Source: Catenulisporales bacterium (GTDB lineage Bacteria > Actinomycetota > Actinomycetes > Streptomycetales > Catenulisporaceae). Taken from it: a stretch of 38,718 nucleotides of DNA. Both the position numbers and the translations under genes were made by a program. Shown here piece after piece: positions 13,139 through 21,005 of the stretch (its first letter is position 1; each line of letters begins with the position of its first letter). The notes below the pieces were generated by a model. It was not told the DNA's origin and searched no databases. It was given only the letters and a program-made list of their open reading frames with translations. The stretch is taken from NCBI GenBank assembly GCA_019510485.1, contig JAEKKI010000141.1, positions 1-38,718 on the forward strand, in the 5' to 3' direction.

Positions 13139-16039
13139 TTAGACCGACGACCGGCGATCGTCCTCTGCACTCAGCTCCTCCAGCGTCCGCCGCCGCTCGT
13201 CCACCAGCTTCTTCAGCTTCTCGGCCATCGCGTCCAGCCGCTTCATCGCCGCCGGCATCCCGGCCTCCTGGCCCGGGGCGAACACGATCCGGCCGAGCTC
13301 GGATTCGCGGGCGGCCGTGAGCTCCTCGCGGATCCGGTCGAGCCGGTTGCGGACGGACCCGAGCGCCTGCAACAGGTGGTCTTTCAGCTTTCTGCGTTCC
13401 CCGGGGTCCTTCGGCGGCACCGCGGCCGTGATCTCCTCACCGTCCGAGGTCCACTCCCGGGACAGCTGCGCCAGCAGGCCGATGTCGCCGCGCGAGTACG
13501 CGTCGTTCACGCGGGCCATGAAGACCTCGCGGACCTGCCGGTCGCCCTCGTCGGCGGCCAGGTCGGGGTGGCAGCTGCGGGCAAGTTTGCGGTACATGCG
13601 CTTGGCCTCGCCGGTGGGGGCCGGACGCGGCGGTTCGGCGCGTTTGGCGCGCACCTTCTCCTCGTCGGCCTGGCGGGCCGACTCCTGGGCGCGCTCGCGG
13701 GCGGCCTCGGCGTCCCGGCGGTCGTCCGCGCGGCCGCTGCGCTCGGCGAGGATCTCGGCGATACCGGCCTCGATCCCGTCGAGTTCGGCCAGCAGCGGCG
13801 CGAACATCCGGGCGTGCGCGCGGCCGAAGACCGCCAGCAGGTTGCGCACCTCGGCGAGCTCGGCCTCGGCCTGCGACAGCTCGTCGGCCCGCCCGGCGAG
13901 CTCCCGCTCCAGGTCGGCGATCTCCGGGTCCACCCATAACTCGGCCTCGGCCGGGCCGCCGTACTGACTCTTGTAGTCATAGGGGCCGACCTTCGACACC
14001 ACGCGCATCACGAGCGTCTCGTCGTCGACCCACACCGCGCGGATCTTCCCCTCGCCGAGCACCTCGACGGCTTCCGGGCCGCGCGCGGTGAGCTGCACGC
14101 GCGCGGCCAGCTTCTCCTGCCCGAGCGCGCCCGGTTCGACCTCCACACAGATGTGGAACGTGCGCTTCTCCTGGCCCCACGCCCCGGTCGGGAACGCGAC
14201 CGTGCGGACGCCGTCGACGCCTATGCGCGTGTCGGTGAGGTCCCGCAACACCGGATCGACCTGCTTGACATACCGGATCACCGCCCCGGCCGGTGTCCAC
14301 AAGCTGAGTTCGACGTCCGCGACCCGCTTGGCGGCGGCCGCGGCCGTCACCTCGCGCACGGCCGACGGCAACGCCTGGGGCTCGGCGACCAGGGCGACGG
14401 TGCCGGACAGCTGCTCGGACACCAGCCGCATCTCGTGCACGTCCCAGTCGTCGCCCAAGCCCAGGCAGTCGGCGGTGAACAGCCCCGCGCACGCCCGCGC
14501 CGTCATCGCCAGCCGCGACGGATGAAGTCCCTCGTCGCGGCCGTTCACGACGATGACGGCGTGCCGCACCGGACCCGAGCCCAGCGCGAAGATCCGGGCC
14601 GCGCGGCCCAGCCACAGCCCTATCTCCCGGCCGCCGTAGGCGGTGAGCCGGTCGACGGCGGCCTTCGCCGCGGCGCGCGAGGCGGCGGTGACCGGTTCGG
14701 TGCCGCCGTCCTCGGGATAGACGGCCTGGCTGTCGGCGCGGCCGGCGATCACGGCGAAGCGCGCGCCGTCGGGCAGTTCGTCGATGCCCGCGCACAACGC
14801 GGCTTTGACGCCCTCCAGCCGCCCGGGCTCGGCCAGCGACCGTGAACAGTCGGCGATGAAGACCACTGAGGGCGGTCCGTCGGCGGTCGCGGCGGATGCC
14901 GGCTTGGCCGGCGGGTAGCTGCGATCGACGCGTCGGGCGGTGACAGAGCCCTGAGCCGGACCTTTCGGCGCCGCCACGGTCGTGCTGACCGACACGATCG
15001 CGTGCACTTCGCGGCCGCCGGCGGCCAGGTACTCGTTCTGGTCGACGCCGATCACGGTTCGCAGCGCGTTGATGGTCTCCACGGCGTTGGAGGTCCGCGC
15101 GCTGCGGCCGGCCGCGATGTCGTCGTTGCGCAGCCGCTCGTTGACGAACGCGAAGTGCTCGACCCATTCCACGCCGAGCTGCACGTCCTGGGCCAGCGAG
15201 GGCAGCGGCGACCCGGACGCCTCGACGGTCGGCGGCGGCGTCCAGTCACCGACCAGCGCGAAGGCGGCGGCGACGTCGGGCCGCGTCGCAGGATCCTTGT
15301 CCAGCAGCCGGGTGATCAGCGCCGTGAGCCGGCCGCCGCGATGCAGCGGAGCCGGCTGCCCGGCCACCACCGAGCCGATGACGTCGGCACGGAACGCCGG
15401 AACCCCTTCCACCGCCTCGTAGAGCGTCGCCCCGAGGGAGAACATGTCGCCGACGGCGCCGGCGTCCTGGGAGATGACGCGCTCGGGCGCGACGTAGCCG
15501 GGCGATCCGATGAAGGTCCCGGTCCGGGTGACGCGCTGGTCGTCGTCGCGCACCGCTATGCCGAAGTCGGCGAGCAACGCGGTGCCGTCGGCAGCCAGCA
15601 ACACGTTGCCGGGCTTCACATCGCGGTGCACGATGCCGGCCGCATGCGCCGCCGCCAGGGCCCGCAGGAGGTCGCGCGCCAGGGCGACGGCGTCGTTCTC
15701 GGCCAGCGGTCCGCCGCGCGCCAGCCGGTCGGCCAGACTCTGGCCCTTGACCAGCTGCATGACGATCCACGGCGCCCCGGATTCGATGTGGACGTCGTGC
15801 ACTGTGACGATGTTGGGGCAGTCCCGCAGCCGCGCGGTGTTGCGGGCTTCCCGGGCGGCTCGTGCCACGCGCTCGGCGGCCAGCGGTCCCTTGCTGTCGG
15901 GCGGGAGCAGCACCTGCTTGACCGCGACGTCGACCCCGAGGTCCCTGTCGTAGGCCTGCCATACCTGCCCGAAAGCACCCGAACCGAGGCGGTCCACCAG
16001 CCGGTAGCGTCCGCCGATCACCCGCCCTGGCTCGGTCAC
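13139..16039 (-). CDS. Ser/Thr protein kinase - vWA - coiled coil - J-like domain fusion
   Basis: 966 aa. Residues 10-266 are a complete Hanks-type kinase: Gly loop GSGAFG 19-24, K41, HRD 138-140, DFG 158-160, APE 184-186. Residues about 391-560 are a von Willebrand A domain with a DCSRS (DxSxS) metal site at 397-401. Residues 570-700 are beta-rich (the usual partner of this vWA type). A charged coiled coil spans 704-805. Residues 808-850 resemble a J domain carrying HPD at 824-826 (YRKLARSCHPDL...ARVNDAYSRGD). Another coiled coil covers 878-957. No membrane helix, so a cytoplasmic scaffold-kinase, reminiscent of TerY-type kinase/vWA stress modules but in one chain. GTG 16039 lies 6 bases after TAGGCT: probably leaderless. 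It ends 13 bases from the palindromic element. Confidence 0.88.
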   Translation of the reverse strand: MTEPGRVIGGRYRLVDRLGSGAFGQVWQAYDRDLGVDVAVKQVLLPPDSKGPLAAERVARAAREARNTARLRDCPNIVTVHDVHIESGAPWIVMQLVKGQSLADRLARGGPLAENDAVALARDLLRALAAAHAAGIVHRDVKPGNVLLAADGTALLADFGIAVRDDDQRVTRTGTFIGSPGYVAPERVISQDAGAVGDMFSLGATLYEAVEGVPAFRADVIGSVVAGQPAPLHRGGRLTALITRLLDKDPATRPDVAAAFALVGDWTPPPTVEASGSPLPSLAQDVQLGVEWVEHFAFVNERLRNDDIAAGRSARTSNAVETINALRTVIGVDQNEYLAAGGREVHAIVSVSTTVAAPKGPAQGSVTARRVDRSYPPAKPASAATADGPPSVVFIADCSRSLAEPGRLEGVKAALCAGIDELPDGARFAVIAGRADSQAVYPEDGGTEPVTAASRAAAKAAVDRLTAYGGREIGLWLGRAARIFALGSGPVRHAVIVVNGRDEGLHPSRLAMTARACAGLFTADCLGLGDDWDVHEMRLVSEQLSGTVALVAEPQALPSAVREVTAAAAAKRVADVELSLWTPAGAVIRYVKQVDPVLRDLTDTRIGVDGVRTVAFPTGAWGQEKRTFHICVEVEPGALGQEKLAARVQLTARGPEAVEVLGEGKIRAVWVDDETLVMRVVSKVGPYDYKSQYGGPAEAELWVDPEIADLERELAGRADELSQAEAELAEVRNLLAVFGRAHARMFAPLLAELDGIEAGIAEILAERSGRADDRRDAEAARERAQESARQADEEKVRAKRAEPPRPAPTGEAKRMYRKLARSCHPDLAADEGDRQVREVFMARVNDAYSRGDIGLLAQLSREWTSDGEEITAAVPPKDPGERRKLKDHLLQALGSVRNRLDRIREELTAARESELGRIVFAPGQEAGMPAAMKRLDAMAEKLKKLVDERRRTLEELSAEDDRRSSV

Positions 16040-16457
16040 GCGAAAAGCCTACGGGGAGCGGCGCCCGCGCGCGAAGAGGCCGGCGCGTTCTTGGGGAGTT
16101 CTCCATGCCGGCGCCGGCCGGGACGCCGGCGGTGTCCGTGAGTGTCGTATGCCTGCGCACCCCTTACCGGGGAACATATCCCCGGAATTTGCGTTACGCT
16201 CGAAGCCGGATCGAATCCCCCGACGCGCCGTTCGGCCCGCAGGTCGATCCTTCGCGATCGGCCGCCGCGCGCGGGTGCGTACCCCCTCCGCATCCCGCGC
16301 GCGGCGGCCCACGCCGGTCTCCCCAGTTGCCAGAGTCCTGTTCTTGGCAGGGTTCTGTTTCTTGGCGGAGCCTCGTGGATTCGGGCGATTCGGCGCGAAA
16401 CAGTAGCTGGCTAGGATGGTCCGATCCCGTTCCCGCCCCACCGTCGCAGGAGGAACC
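16040..16457. other. 418-bp divergent intergenic region
   Basis: Separates the kinase-vWA-J gene from a TetR gene. Minus strand: TAGGCT (16051-16046) is the likely -10 of the kinase gene. Plus strand: TAGGAT (16412-16417) is a likely -10 of the TetR gene, with AGGAGG before its GTG. TTCTTGGCAG at 16341-16350 recurs as TTCTTGGCGG at 16359-16368, an 18-base-pitch direct repeat. Nothing else is recognised; the GC-rich open frames here are not credible genes. Confidence 0.45.
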
Positions 16458-17105
16458 GTGGATGTCGTGGCCACCCCGCGCCGCACACCCCGTACACCCC
16501 ACCCCGCCCGCGCGAGCCGCGCACCGCGAGCGCCGCGCGCCGACGCCGTCCGCAACCGGGAACGCATCGTCGCCGCCGCCCGCGAGCTGTTCACGGAGGT
16601 GGGGTCGCAGGCCCCGATCGACGAGGTGGCACGGCGGGCCGGCATCGGCAACGCCACGGTCTACCGGCACTTCCCGGACCGCGACGCGCTGATCCTGGGC
16701 GTGGTGCGGCATGTGATGAAGCGCACCGGGGATCGTGCGGAGCAGGCCATCGCCGAATCCGCGGAGTCCTTCGAGGCGTTGAGCCGGTTCGTGCACGCGT
16801 GTGCCGACGAGCAGATCGGGGCCGTGTGCGTGGTCCTCGAAGGCGAATACAACCCCGGCGATCCGGAAGTCGTGGCGCTGACCGCCCGGCTGAACGCCCT
16901 CATCGAGAAGATGATGGCGGGGGCGCGGCGGGACGGGACGCTGCGCACGGACGTCGATTGCGGCGACGTCATCCTGGCCGTCAGCCAGCTCACCCGGCCG
17001 CTGCCCGACCTCGCCGGCTATCACCGCGGGCCGCACCGTTATCTGCAGCTGTTCCTCGACGGGCTGCGCGCGCCGGGGGCGTCGACGCTGCCCGTCGAGG
17101 ACTGA
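16458..17105 (+). CDS. TetR/AcrR-family regulator
   Basis: 215 aa. After a basic, Pro/Arg-rich leader of about 28 residues, residues 31-76 form the TetR helix-turn-helix (RIVAAARELFTEVG, IDEVARRAGIGNATVYRHFPDRDALI). The C-terminal ligand domain (80-215) with RPLPDLAGYHRG and YLQLFLDGLR near its end is of the kind seen in efflux and stress repressors. GTG 16458 is chosen because AGGAGG lies 5 bases upstream; the ATG at 16416 overlaps the -10-like TAGGAT. No efflux gene is adjacent; the divergent neighbour is the kinase-vWA-J gene, so autoregulation or control of that gene are the local options. Confidence 0.85.
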   Translation: MDVVATPRRTPRTPHPARASRAPRAPRADAVRNRERIVAAARELFTEVGSQAPIDEVARRAGIGNATVYRHFPDRDALILGVVRHVMKRTGDRAEQAIAESAESFEALSRFVHACADEQIGAVCVVLEGEYNPGDPEVVALTARLNALIEKMMAGARRDGTLRTDVDCGDVILAVSQLTRPLPDLAGYHRGPHRYLQLFLDGLRAPGASTLPVED

Positions 17106-17150
17106 CGGTCCGGCGATGGCTGTTCGCCCGACTGCTACCGGGCTAGCTCG

Positions 17151-17177
17151 CTTGGCGCGCCGCCGATTCGCGCCAAG
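17151..17177 (+). terminator. Hairpin after the TetR gene
   Basis: CTTGGCGCG (17151-17159) pairs perfectly with CGCGCCAAG (17169-17177) over a 9-base loop, 46 bases after the TetR stop. No T-run follows. Its right edge touches the left end of repeat element copy B, so it may belong to that element's insertion site. Confidence 0.5.
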
Positions 17178-17178
17178 T

Positions 17179-17343
17179 GGGGCGCTCCCGAACTGAGCAC
17201 TCCACCCGAGGCAGGGACGCCACAGGCCATCAACACCCCGCGCGAAGCCGTAAAAAACGCCTGAAGACCACAGACCAACCGCAGCACCGAACCAACCACA
17301 CCAACGAACCGACCAACCACCCACAACACGTCATGAGCGCCCC
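17179..17343. repeat. Small inverted-repeat-bounded (MITE-like) element, copy B
   Basis: 165 bp, bounded by GGGGCGCTC (17179-17187) and its exact complement GAGCGCCCC (17335-17343). Its core 17197-17324 matches 7303-7447 of copy A at about 94% by eye but lacks A's 17-base segment, and it lacks the roughly 135-bp left interior of copy A. It lies between the convergent ends of the TetR and HAD genes. No coding potential is credited. Confidence 0.65.
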
Positions 17344-17366
17344 AAAAGGAGTCCCGCGGCCCGCGA

Positions 17367-18371
17367 CTATTCCAAGAACCCGGCCAGCATGTCGGCGGCG
17401 GTGCGCAGCCCGGCGGCCCGGTCGGCGTGCCCGGATCGGTCGTAGACCGCCGCGGCGTGCCGGCGCTCGTCGATCTCGGCGCGCACGATCGCGGCGACGT
17501 CCGCCTCGGTCAGGTCGCGGCGGGCTGCTTCGGCGACGCCGAGCCCGACGGGGCTCGACTCGATCGCGCCGGCCCGGGCGCTGCCGGCGTCCACCGCTTC
17601 GGCGTTCTCGATGGCGGCGAGAGTGGCGCGGAGCGTGGAGGCCGTCGCGCGGTCGCGGTTCTTCAGGGCTGTCGGGAGGGCCGCTCGGAGGCGGTCGCGG
17701 AGGGGTTGCACTCCGCTGACGGTAGGGGGTTGCCGCTTGGGGATCAATCGGATGTCGCCGAACCATTCGGCCAGGGCGGTGATGGTGCGGGCGGTGTCCG
17801 TGTGGTGCAGGCCCCTGATGCCGAGCCGGGCGGCGCCGCGGAGGTTGTGCTCCAGGTCGTCGATCATGACGCAGTCGGCGGGTGGGAGGCCGAGGCGGGT
17901 GCAGGCGAGTTCGTAGATGGCGCGGGAGGGTTTGCGGACGCCGGCCTCGCTGGAGATCACCGCCACGTCGGCCAGGGCCGTCAGGTCGTAGCCGCGATAG
18001 CAGTCGTCGCCGAGGGAGTTCGAGACGATGGCCACCGGGACCCCGGCGGCGCGCAGGCCCGCGAGGGCGGCGAGCATCTCCTCGTCGGGTTTGAGCAGTG
18101 CTCGGAACGCGTCGAGGAAGCCCGGGGCCGGGAGGTCGATGCCCCGCGGTGCCACCAGGGCGGCGATTCCGCGCTCGAAGGCCGCCTGGTCGATCCGGCC
18201 GCATTCGTGCTCGACGAGGAGGGCGCCGGCCGCCGGGTCATCGCGGAAGAGCGAAGCCAACAGCTCCGGATCGCCCGAGACAGCGGCCGAATACGTCTGG
18301 AAGGCCTCGAAGACGCTGGAGGTCAGCACGCCGCCGAAGTCGGTCAGCACGCCCCGCGGCGCGCCGGTCAC
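17367..18371 (-). CDS. HAD-family hydrolase fused to a GatB/YqeY-like domain
   Basis: 334 aa. Residues 1-215 are a HAD domain of the ACAD10/epoxide-hydrolase-N type: nucleophile D11 in TDFGGVLT (the second Asp of the canonical motif is Gly, common in this group), SNS 117-119, K147 in RKPS, and DD 171-172. Residues 222-334 match YqeY: LRDRLRAALPTALKNRD, STLRATLAAIENAE, and the RRHAAAVYDRSG...ADMLAGFL tail. YqeY resembles the tRNA-binding tail of GatB; its role is unknown. Last gene of a six-gene operon, with a GTGA overlap to the hydratase gene. With the APH kinase and ACAD it completes the ACAD10 domain set. The fusion is in one unbroken frame. Confidence 0.85.
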   Translation of the reverse strand: MTGAPRGVLTDFGGVLTSSVFEAFQTYSAAVSGDPELLASLFRDDPAAGALLVEHECGRIDQAAFERGIAALVAPRGIDLPAPGFLDAFRALLKPDEEMLAALAGLRAAGVPVAIVSNSLGDDCYRGYDLTALADVAVISSEAGVRKPSRAIYELACTRLGLPPADCVMIDDLEHNLRGAARLGIRGLHHTDTARTITALAEWFGDIRLIPKRQPPTVSGVQPLRDRLRAALPTALKNRDRATASTLRATLAAIENAEAVDAGSARAGAIESSPVGLGVAEAARRDLTEADVAAIVRAEIDERRHAAAVYDRSGHADRAAGLRTAADMLAGFLE

Positions 18372-19177
18372 CCGGCCTCCACCGCCAGCGGCGCGAACTT
18401 CGGCGGGCGGCGCTCCAAGTAGCTGTGCACGCCCTCGGCCGCGTCGGGATGCCGGAACGATTCGGTCATCAGGTCATCGGCCACCGCGATCGCGGTCGGC
18501 AGGTCTGATTCCAGTGCCTCCAGGACCTGTCGTTTGATCAGTGCCATGGAGTTCGGTGAGCAGTTCTGGGCCAGATCGGCGGCGTAGGCGAGGGTGGCCG
18601 GGAGCAGTTCCTCCGGCGGCAGGACGCGGTCGGCCAGTCCCATCGCGGCCGCCTCGGCCCCGAGCACTACGCGGCCTGACAACAGCAGGTCCAGCGCCCG
18701 GCTCTGGCCGACCAGCCGGGGCAGCAGCCAGGCGATCCCGTACTCGGCGATCAGGCCGCGGCGGACGAACGCCGTCGTGAACTTCGCCTCCGGCGTCGTG
18801 AACCGCAGATCGCAGTACAGCGCCTGTACGAGCCCGAGTCCCGCGGCCGGACCGTTGATCGCCGCTATCAGCGGCTTGCGAAACGCCAGCGGACGCTCGC
18901 GCGGCCGGTCGCGGGTCCGGGCGATGGTGTCCGGATCGACGGACCCGAGCTGGGACAGTTCTTCCATGTCGGCCCCGGCGCAGAACCCCCGTCCGGCGCC
19001 GGTCACCACCACGACCCGCACCTCCGGATCGGCCTCGGCCGCGTCGAGCAGTGCGAAGTACCGCTCCTCCAGGTCCAGGTTCCAGGCGTTCAGCCGCTCC
19101 GGCCGGTTGAGGGTGAGCAGCAGCACGCCGCCGATCCGTTCGGTCAGGACCAGATCAGGGCTTTGGGTCGTGGTCAT
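18368..19177 (-). CDS. Enoyl-CoA hydratase/isomerase (crotonase) family protein
   Basis: 269 aa. The crotonase fold is clear: LNRPERLNAW, first oxyanion-hole segment RGFCAGADMEEL (63-74), second NGPAAGLGL (108-116), and GLIAEYGIAWLLPRLVG (141-157) with E145 in the usual catalytic region. The upstream acid of classical hydratases is replaced within NGPAAGLGL, so the exact reaction (hydration, isomerisation or hydrolysis of an acyl-CoA) is open. In this operon, hydration of the enoyl-CoA formed by the ACAD step is the natural role. GAGGAGG lies 5 bases before the ATG. It overlaps the HAD gene start by 4 bases. Confidence 0.88.
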   Translation of the reverse strand: MTTTQSPDLVLTERIGGVLLLTLNRPERLNAWNLDLEERYFALLDAAEADPEVRVVVVTGAGRGFCAGADMEELSQLGSVDPDTIARTRDRPRERPLAFRKPLIAAINGPAAGLGLVQALYCDLRFTTPEAKFTTAFVRRGLIAEYGIAWLLPRLVGQSRALDLLLSGRVVLGAEAAAMGLADRVLPPEELLPATLAYAADLAQNCSPNSMALIKRQVLEALESDLPTAIAVADDLMTESFRHPDAAEGVHSYLERRPPKFAPLAVEAG

Positions 19178-19205
19178 TGGCGCCTCCTCGGCATCGATGA
19201 GCGGT

Positions 19206-19255
19206 TCGGTCGCGCTCGGTCGCGCTCGGTCGCCCTCAGCCGCGCTCAGTCGCGC
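19206..19255. repeat. Five 10-bp tandem repeats at an SDR gene's 3' end
   Basis: Units TCGGTCGCGC, TCGGTCGCGC, TCGGTCGCCC, TCAGCCGCGC and TCAGTCGCGC run from 19206. The first four lie in the 68-bp gap between the SDR and hydratase genes; the fifth contains the SDR stop codon (TCA at 19246-19248 on the plus strand). Growth of this tract changes the spacing within the operon, the only gap among otherwise overlapping genes. Confidence 0.75.
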
Positions 19256-20004
19256 GGACCGCCGGCGGCGTAGATGACCTGCCCGGACACGAACCCGGCC
19301 TCCTCACGCACCAGGAACGACGCCACCGCCGCGATGTCCTCCGGCTGCCCGGCCCGGCCCACCGGGATCTGGCTCACCGCCGCGTCGCGGAACGCCTCGA
19401 AGTCCATCCCGAGCCGCGCCGCGGTGGCCCGGGTCATGTCCGTCTCGATGAACCCCGGCCCGATCGCGTTGACCGTGACGCCGAACTTCCCGAGCTCGAT
19501 CGCCAGCGCCTTGGTGAACCCCTGCACGCCCGCCTTCGCCGCCGCGTAGTTCGCCTGCCCGCGATTACCCAGCGCCGACACGCTCGACATGTTCACGATC
19601 CGCCCGAACCGGGCCTGCACCATGTGCGCCTGCGCCGCTCGCGACATCAGGAAGGCGCCGCGCAGATGCACGTTGATCACTGAGTCCCAGTCGGCCGCGC
19701 TCATCTTGAACAGCAGATCGTCCCGGGTGATCCCGGCGTTGTTGACCAGGATCGTCGGCGCGCCGAGCTCGGCCGCGACGCGGTCCACGGCCGCCGCGAC
19801 GGCTTCCTCGTTCGAGACGTCGCAGCCCACTGCCAGGGCCCGGCCGCCCTTGGCGGTGATGGCGTCCACGGTGTCGGCGCACGAAGCCTGGTCCAGGTCG
19901 ACGACGGCGACCGCGTGGCCGTCGGCGGCCAGGCGCACGGCCACGGCCGAGCCGATGCCGCGGGCGGCGCCGGTGACGATGGCGACTCGGGGAGTGGAGG
20001 TCAT
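19246..20004 (-). CDS. Short-chain dehydrogenase/reductase, FabG-like
   Basis: 252 aa, classical SDR. TGAARGIG (11-18) binds the cofactor; D36 after the second strand favours NAD. NNAG at 88-91, and the catalytic set N111, S140/S141, Y153, K157 are all present. Its ATG overlaps the TGA of the APH-kinase gene, and AAGGA lies 7-8 bases upstream. Acts on 3-hydroxyacyl-CoA or 3-ketoacyl-CoA in this context, most likely the oxidation following hydration. The long in-frame upstream extension lies inside the kinase gene and is not part of the protein. Confidence 0.88.
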   Translation of the reverse strand: MTSTPRVAIVTGAARGIGSAVAVRLAADGHAVAVVDLDQASCADTVDAITAKGGRALAVGCDVSNEEAVAAAVDRVAAELGAPTILVNNAGITRDDLLFKMSAADWDSVINVHLRGAFLMSRAAQAHMVQARFGRIVNMSSVSALGNRGQANYAAAKAGVQGFTKALAIELGKFGVTVNAIGPGFIETDMTRATAARLGMDFEAFRDAAVSQIPVGRAGQPEDIAAVASFLVREEAGFVSGQVIYAAGGPRD

Positions 20005-21005
20005 GTCAGGGTCCTTAGGGCTTTGGCGATGAGGGAGTCGATCTGGTCCACGGTGGGGGCGTAGGCGGCGGCCCGATTGCGCGGCTCGTCCTGGATCCGG
20101 CGCAGCACGCCCTCGGCGATGACGGCGATCTTCCACAGCCCGAGCGCGTGCCAGAACGCCAGCGCGGAGCCGTCGCGGCCACTCGTTTCCAGATAGGCGG
20201 CGGCCAACTCGTCGCGCTTCGGGAAGCCGGGCAGCGTGGAGAAGCTCAGCAGGCCGGTGCCGGGTTCGCCGTCCTCCGGCCAGTAAGCGAGCAGCGTCCC
20301 GAGGTCGGCCAGCGGATCGCCGAGCGTGCACAGCTCCCAGTCCAGCACCGCGTTCACGGAGCCGTCGTCCGGCGACACGATCACGTTGCGTAGATGGAAG
20401 TCGCCGTGCACGAGGGTGAGTTCGCGTTGCTCGGGGACCGACGCCGCCAGCCGAGCGGTCAGTGTCTCCAGGTCCGCCGAGTCGCGGGTCTTCGAGTGCT
20501 GCCACTGGGTGGTCCAGCGCTTGAGCTGGCGCTCGGCGTAGGGCTTGTGGCTGGCCAGGCCGATCAGGCCGGTCTTGGGCAAGTCCACGGAGTGGACCTG
20601 CGCGAGCGTGCGGGCCAGGGCGAGGCCGATGGCGTGCCGGGTCGGCTCCGGGACGGCGTCGACGACCGCTCGGCGATCCAGCACCAGGCCGTCGACGAAC
20701 TCCATGAGCACCATCGGGACGTCGTCGGCCGTCCAGACACCGAACACCTTCGGCACCGGAACGACAGAGTCCCGCAACGCGGTCATGATCCGCGCCTCGC
20801 GGGCCACATCGTGCGCGGACGCCAGCAGGTGTCCGAGCGGTGGACGTCGCAGAATCCAGCGCCGGTCGGCCGCATCGGTGACGGCGTAGGTCAGGTTGGA
20901 CTGGCCGACACCGACCCTGGCCAGCGAAAGCGGGCTCTGGTAGTCGAGCTCTGACTCGGTGAGCCAGCCGCCGACCGCCGCCGCCAGCTCCTCCGAATCA
21001 GGCAC
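20001..21005 (-). CDS. APH-fold phosphotransferase, ACAD10/11-like (4-hydroxyacyl-CoA kinase candidate)
   Basis: 334 aa. Phosphotransferase motifs: GVGQSNLTYAV nucleotide loop (32-42), Lys/Arg in WILRRPP, Brenner motif HGDFHLRN with D202 and N207, and metal-binding D222 in LDWELCTLGDPLADLG. This is the fold of aminoglycoside kinases, but GQSN...TY and DWEL..LGDPLADLG are those of the acyl-CoA-linked group that includes the kinase part of ACAD10/11 and Pseudomonas LvaA, which phosphorylates 4-hydroxyacyl-CoA. Placed between two SDR genes and two genes from an ACAD of the matching subtype. GTG 21005 gives an 8-base overlap with the upstream SDR stop. Antibiotic resistance is unlikely. Confidence 0.85.
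   Translation of the reverse strand: MPDSEELAAAVGGWLTESELDYQSPLSLARVGVGQSNLTYAVTDAADRRWILRRPPLGHLLASAHDVAREARIMTALRDSVVPVPKVFGVWTADDVPMVLMEFVDGLVLDRRAVVDAVPEPTRHAIGLALARTLAQVHSVDLPKTGLIGLASHKPYAERQLKRWTTQWQHSKTRDSADLETLTARLAASVPEQRELTLVHGDFHLRNVIVSPDDGSVNAVLDWELCTLGDPLADLGTLLAYWPEDGEPGTGLLSFSTLPGFPKRDELAAAYLETSGRDGSALAFWHALGLWKIAVIAEGVLRRIQDEPRNRAAAYAPTVDQIDSLIAKALRTLT

Noticed and set aside
12593-13170. Two opposing open frames inside the palindromic element
   Set aside because: They share identical peptide segments at both ends only because the arms are inverted copies, and neither looks like a folded protein.
20001-21005. Aminoglycoside resistance kinase
   Set aside because: The fold is shared, but motifs and the acyl-CoA operon context point to the ACAD10/11-LvaA group.
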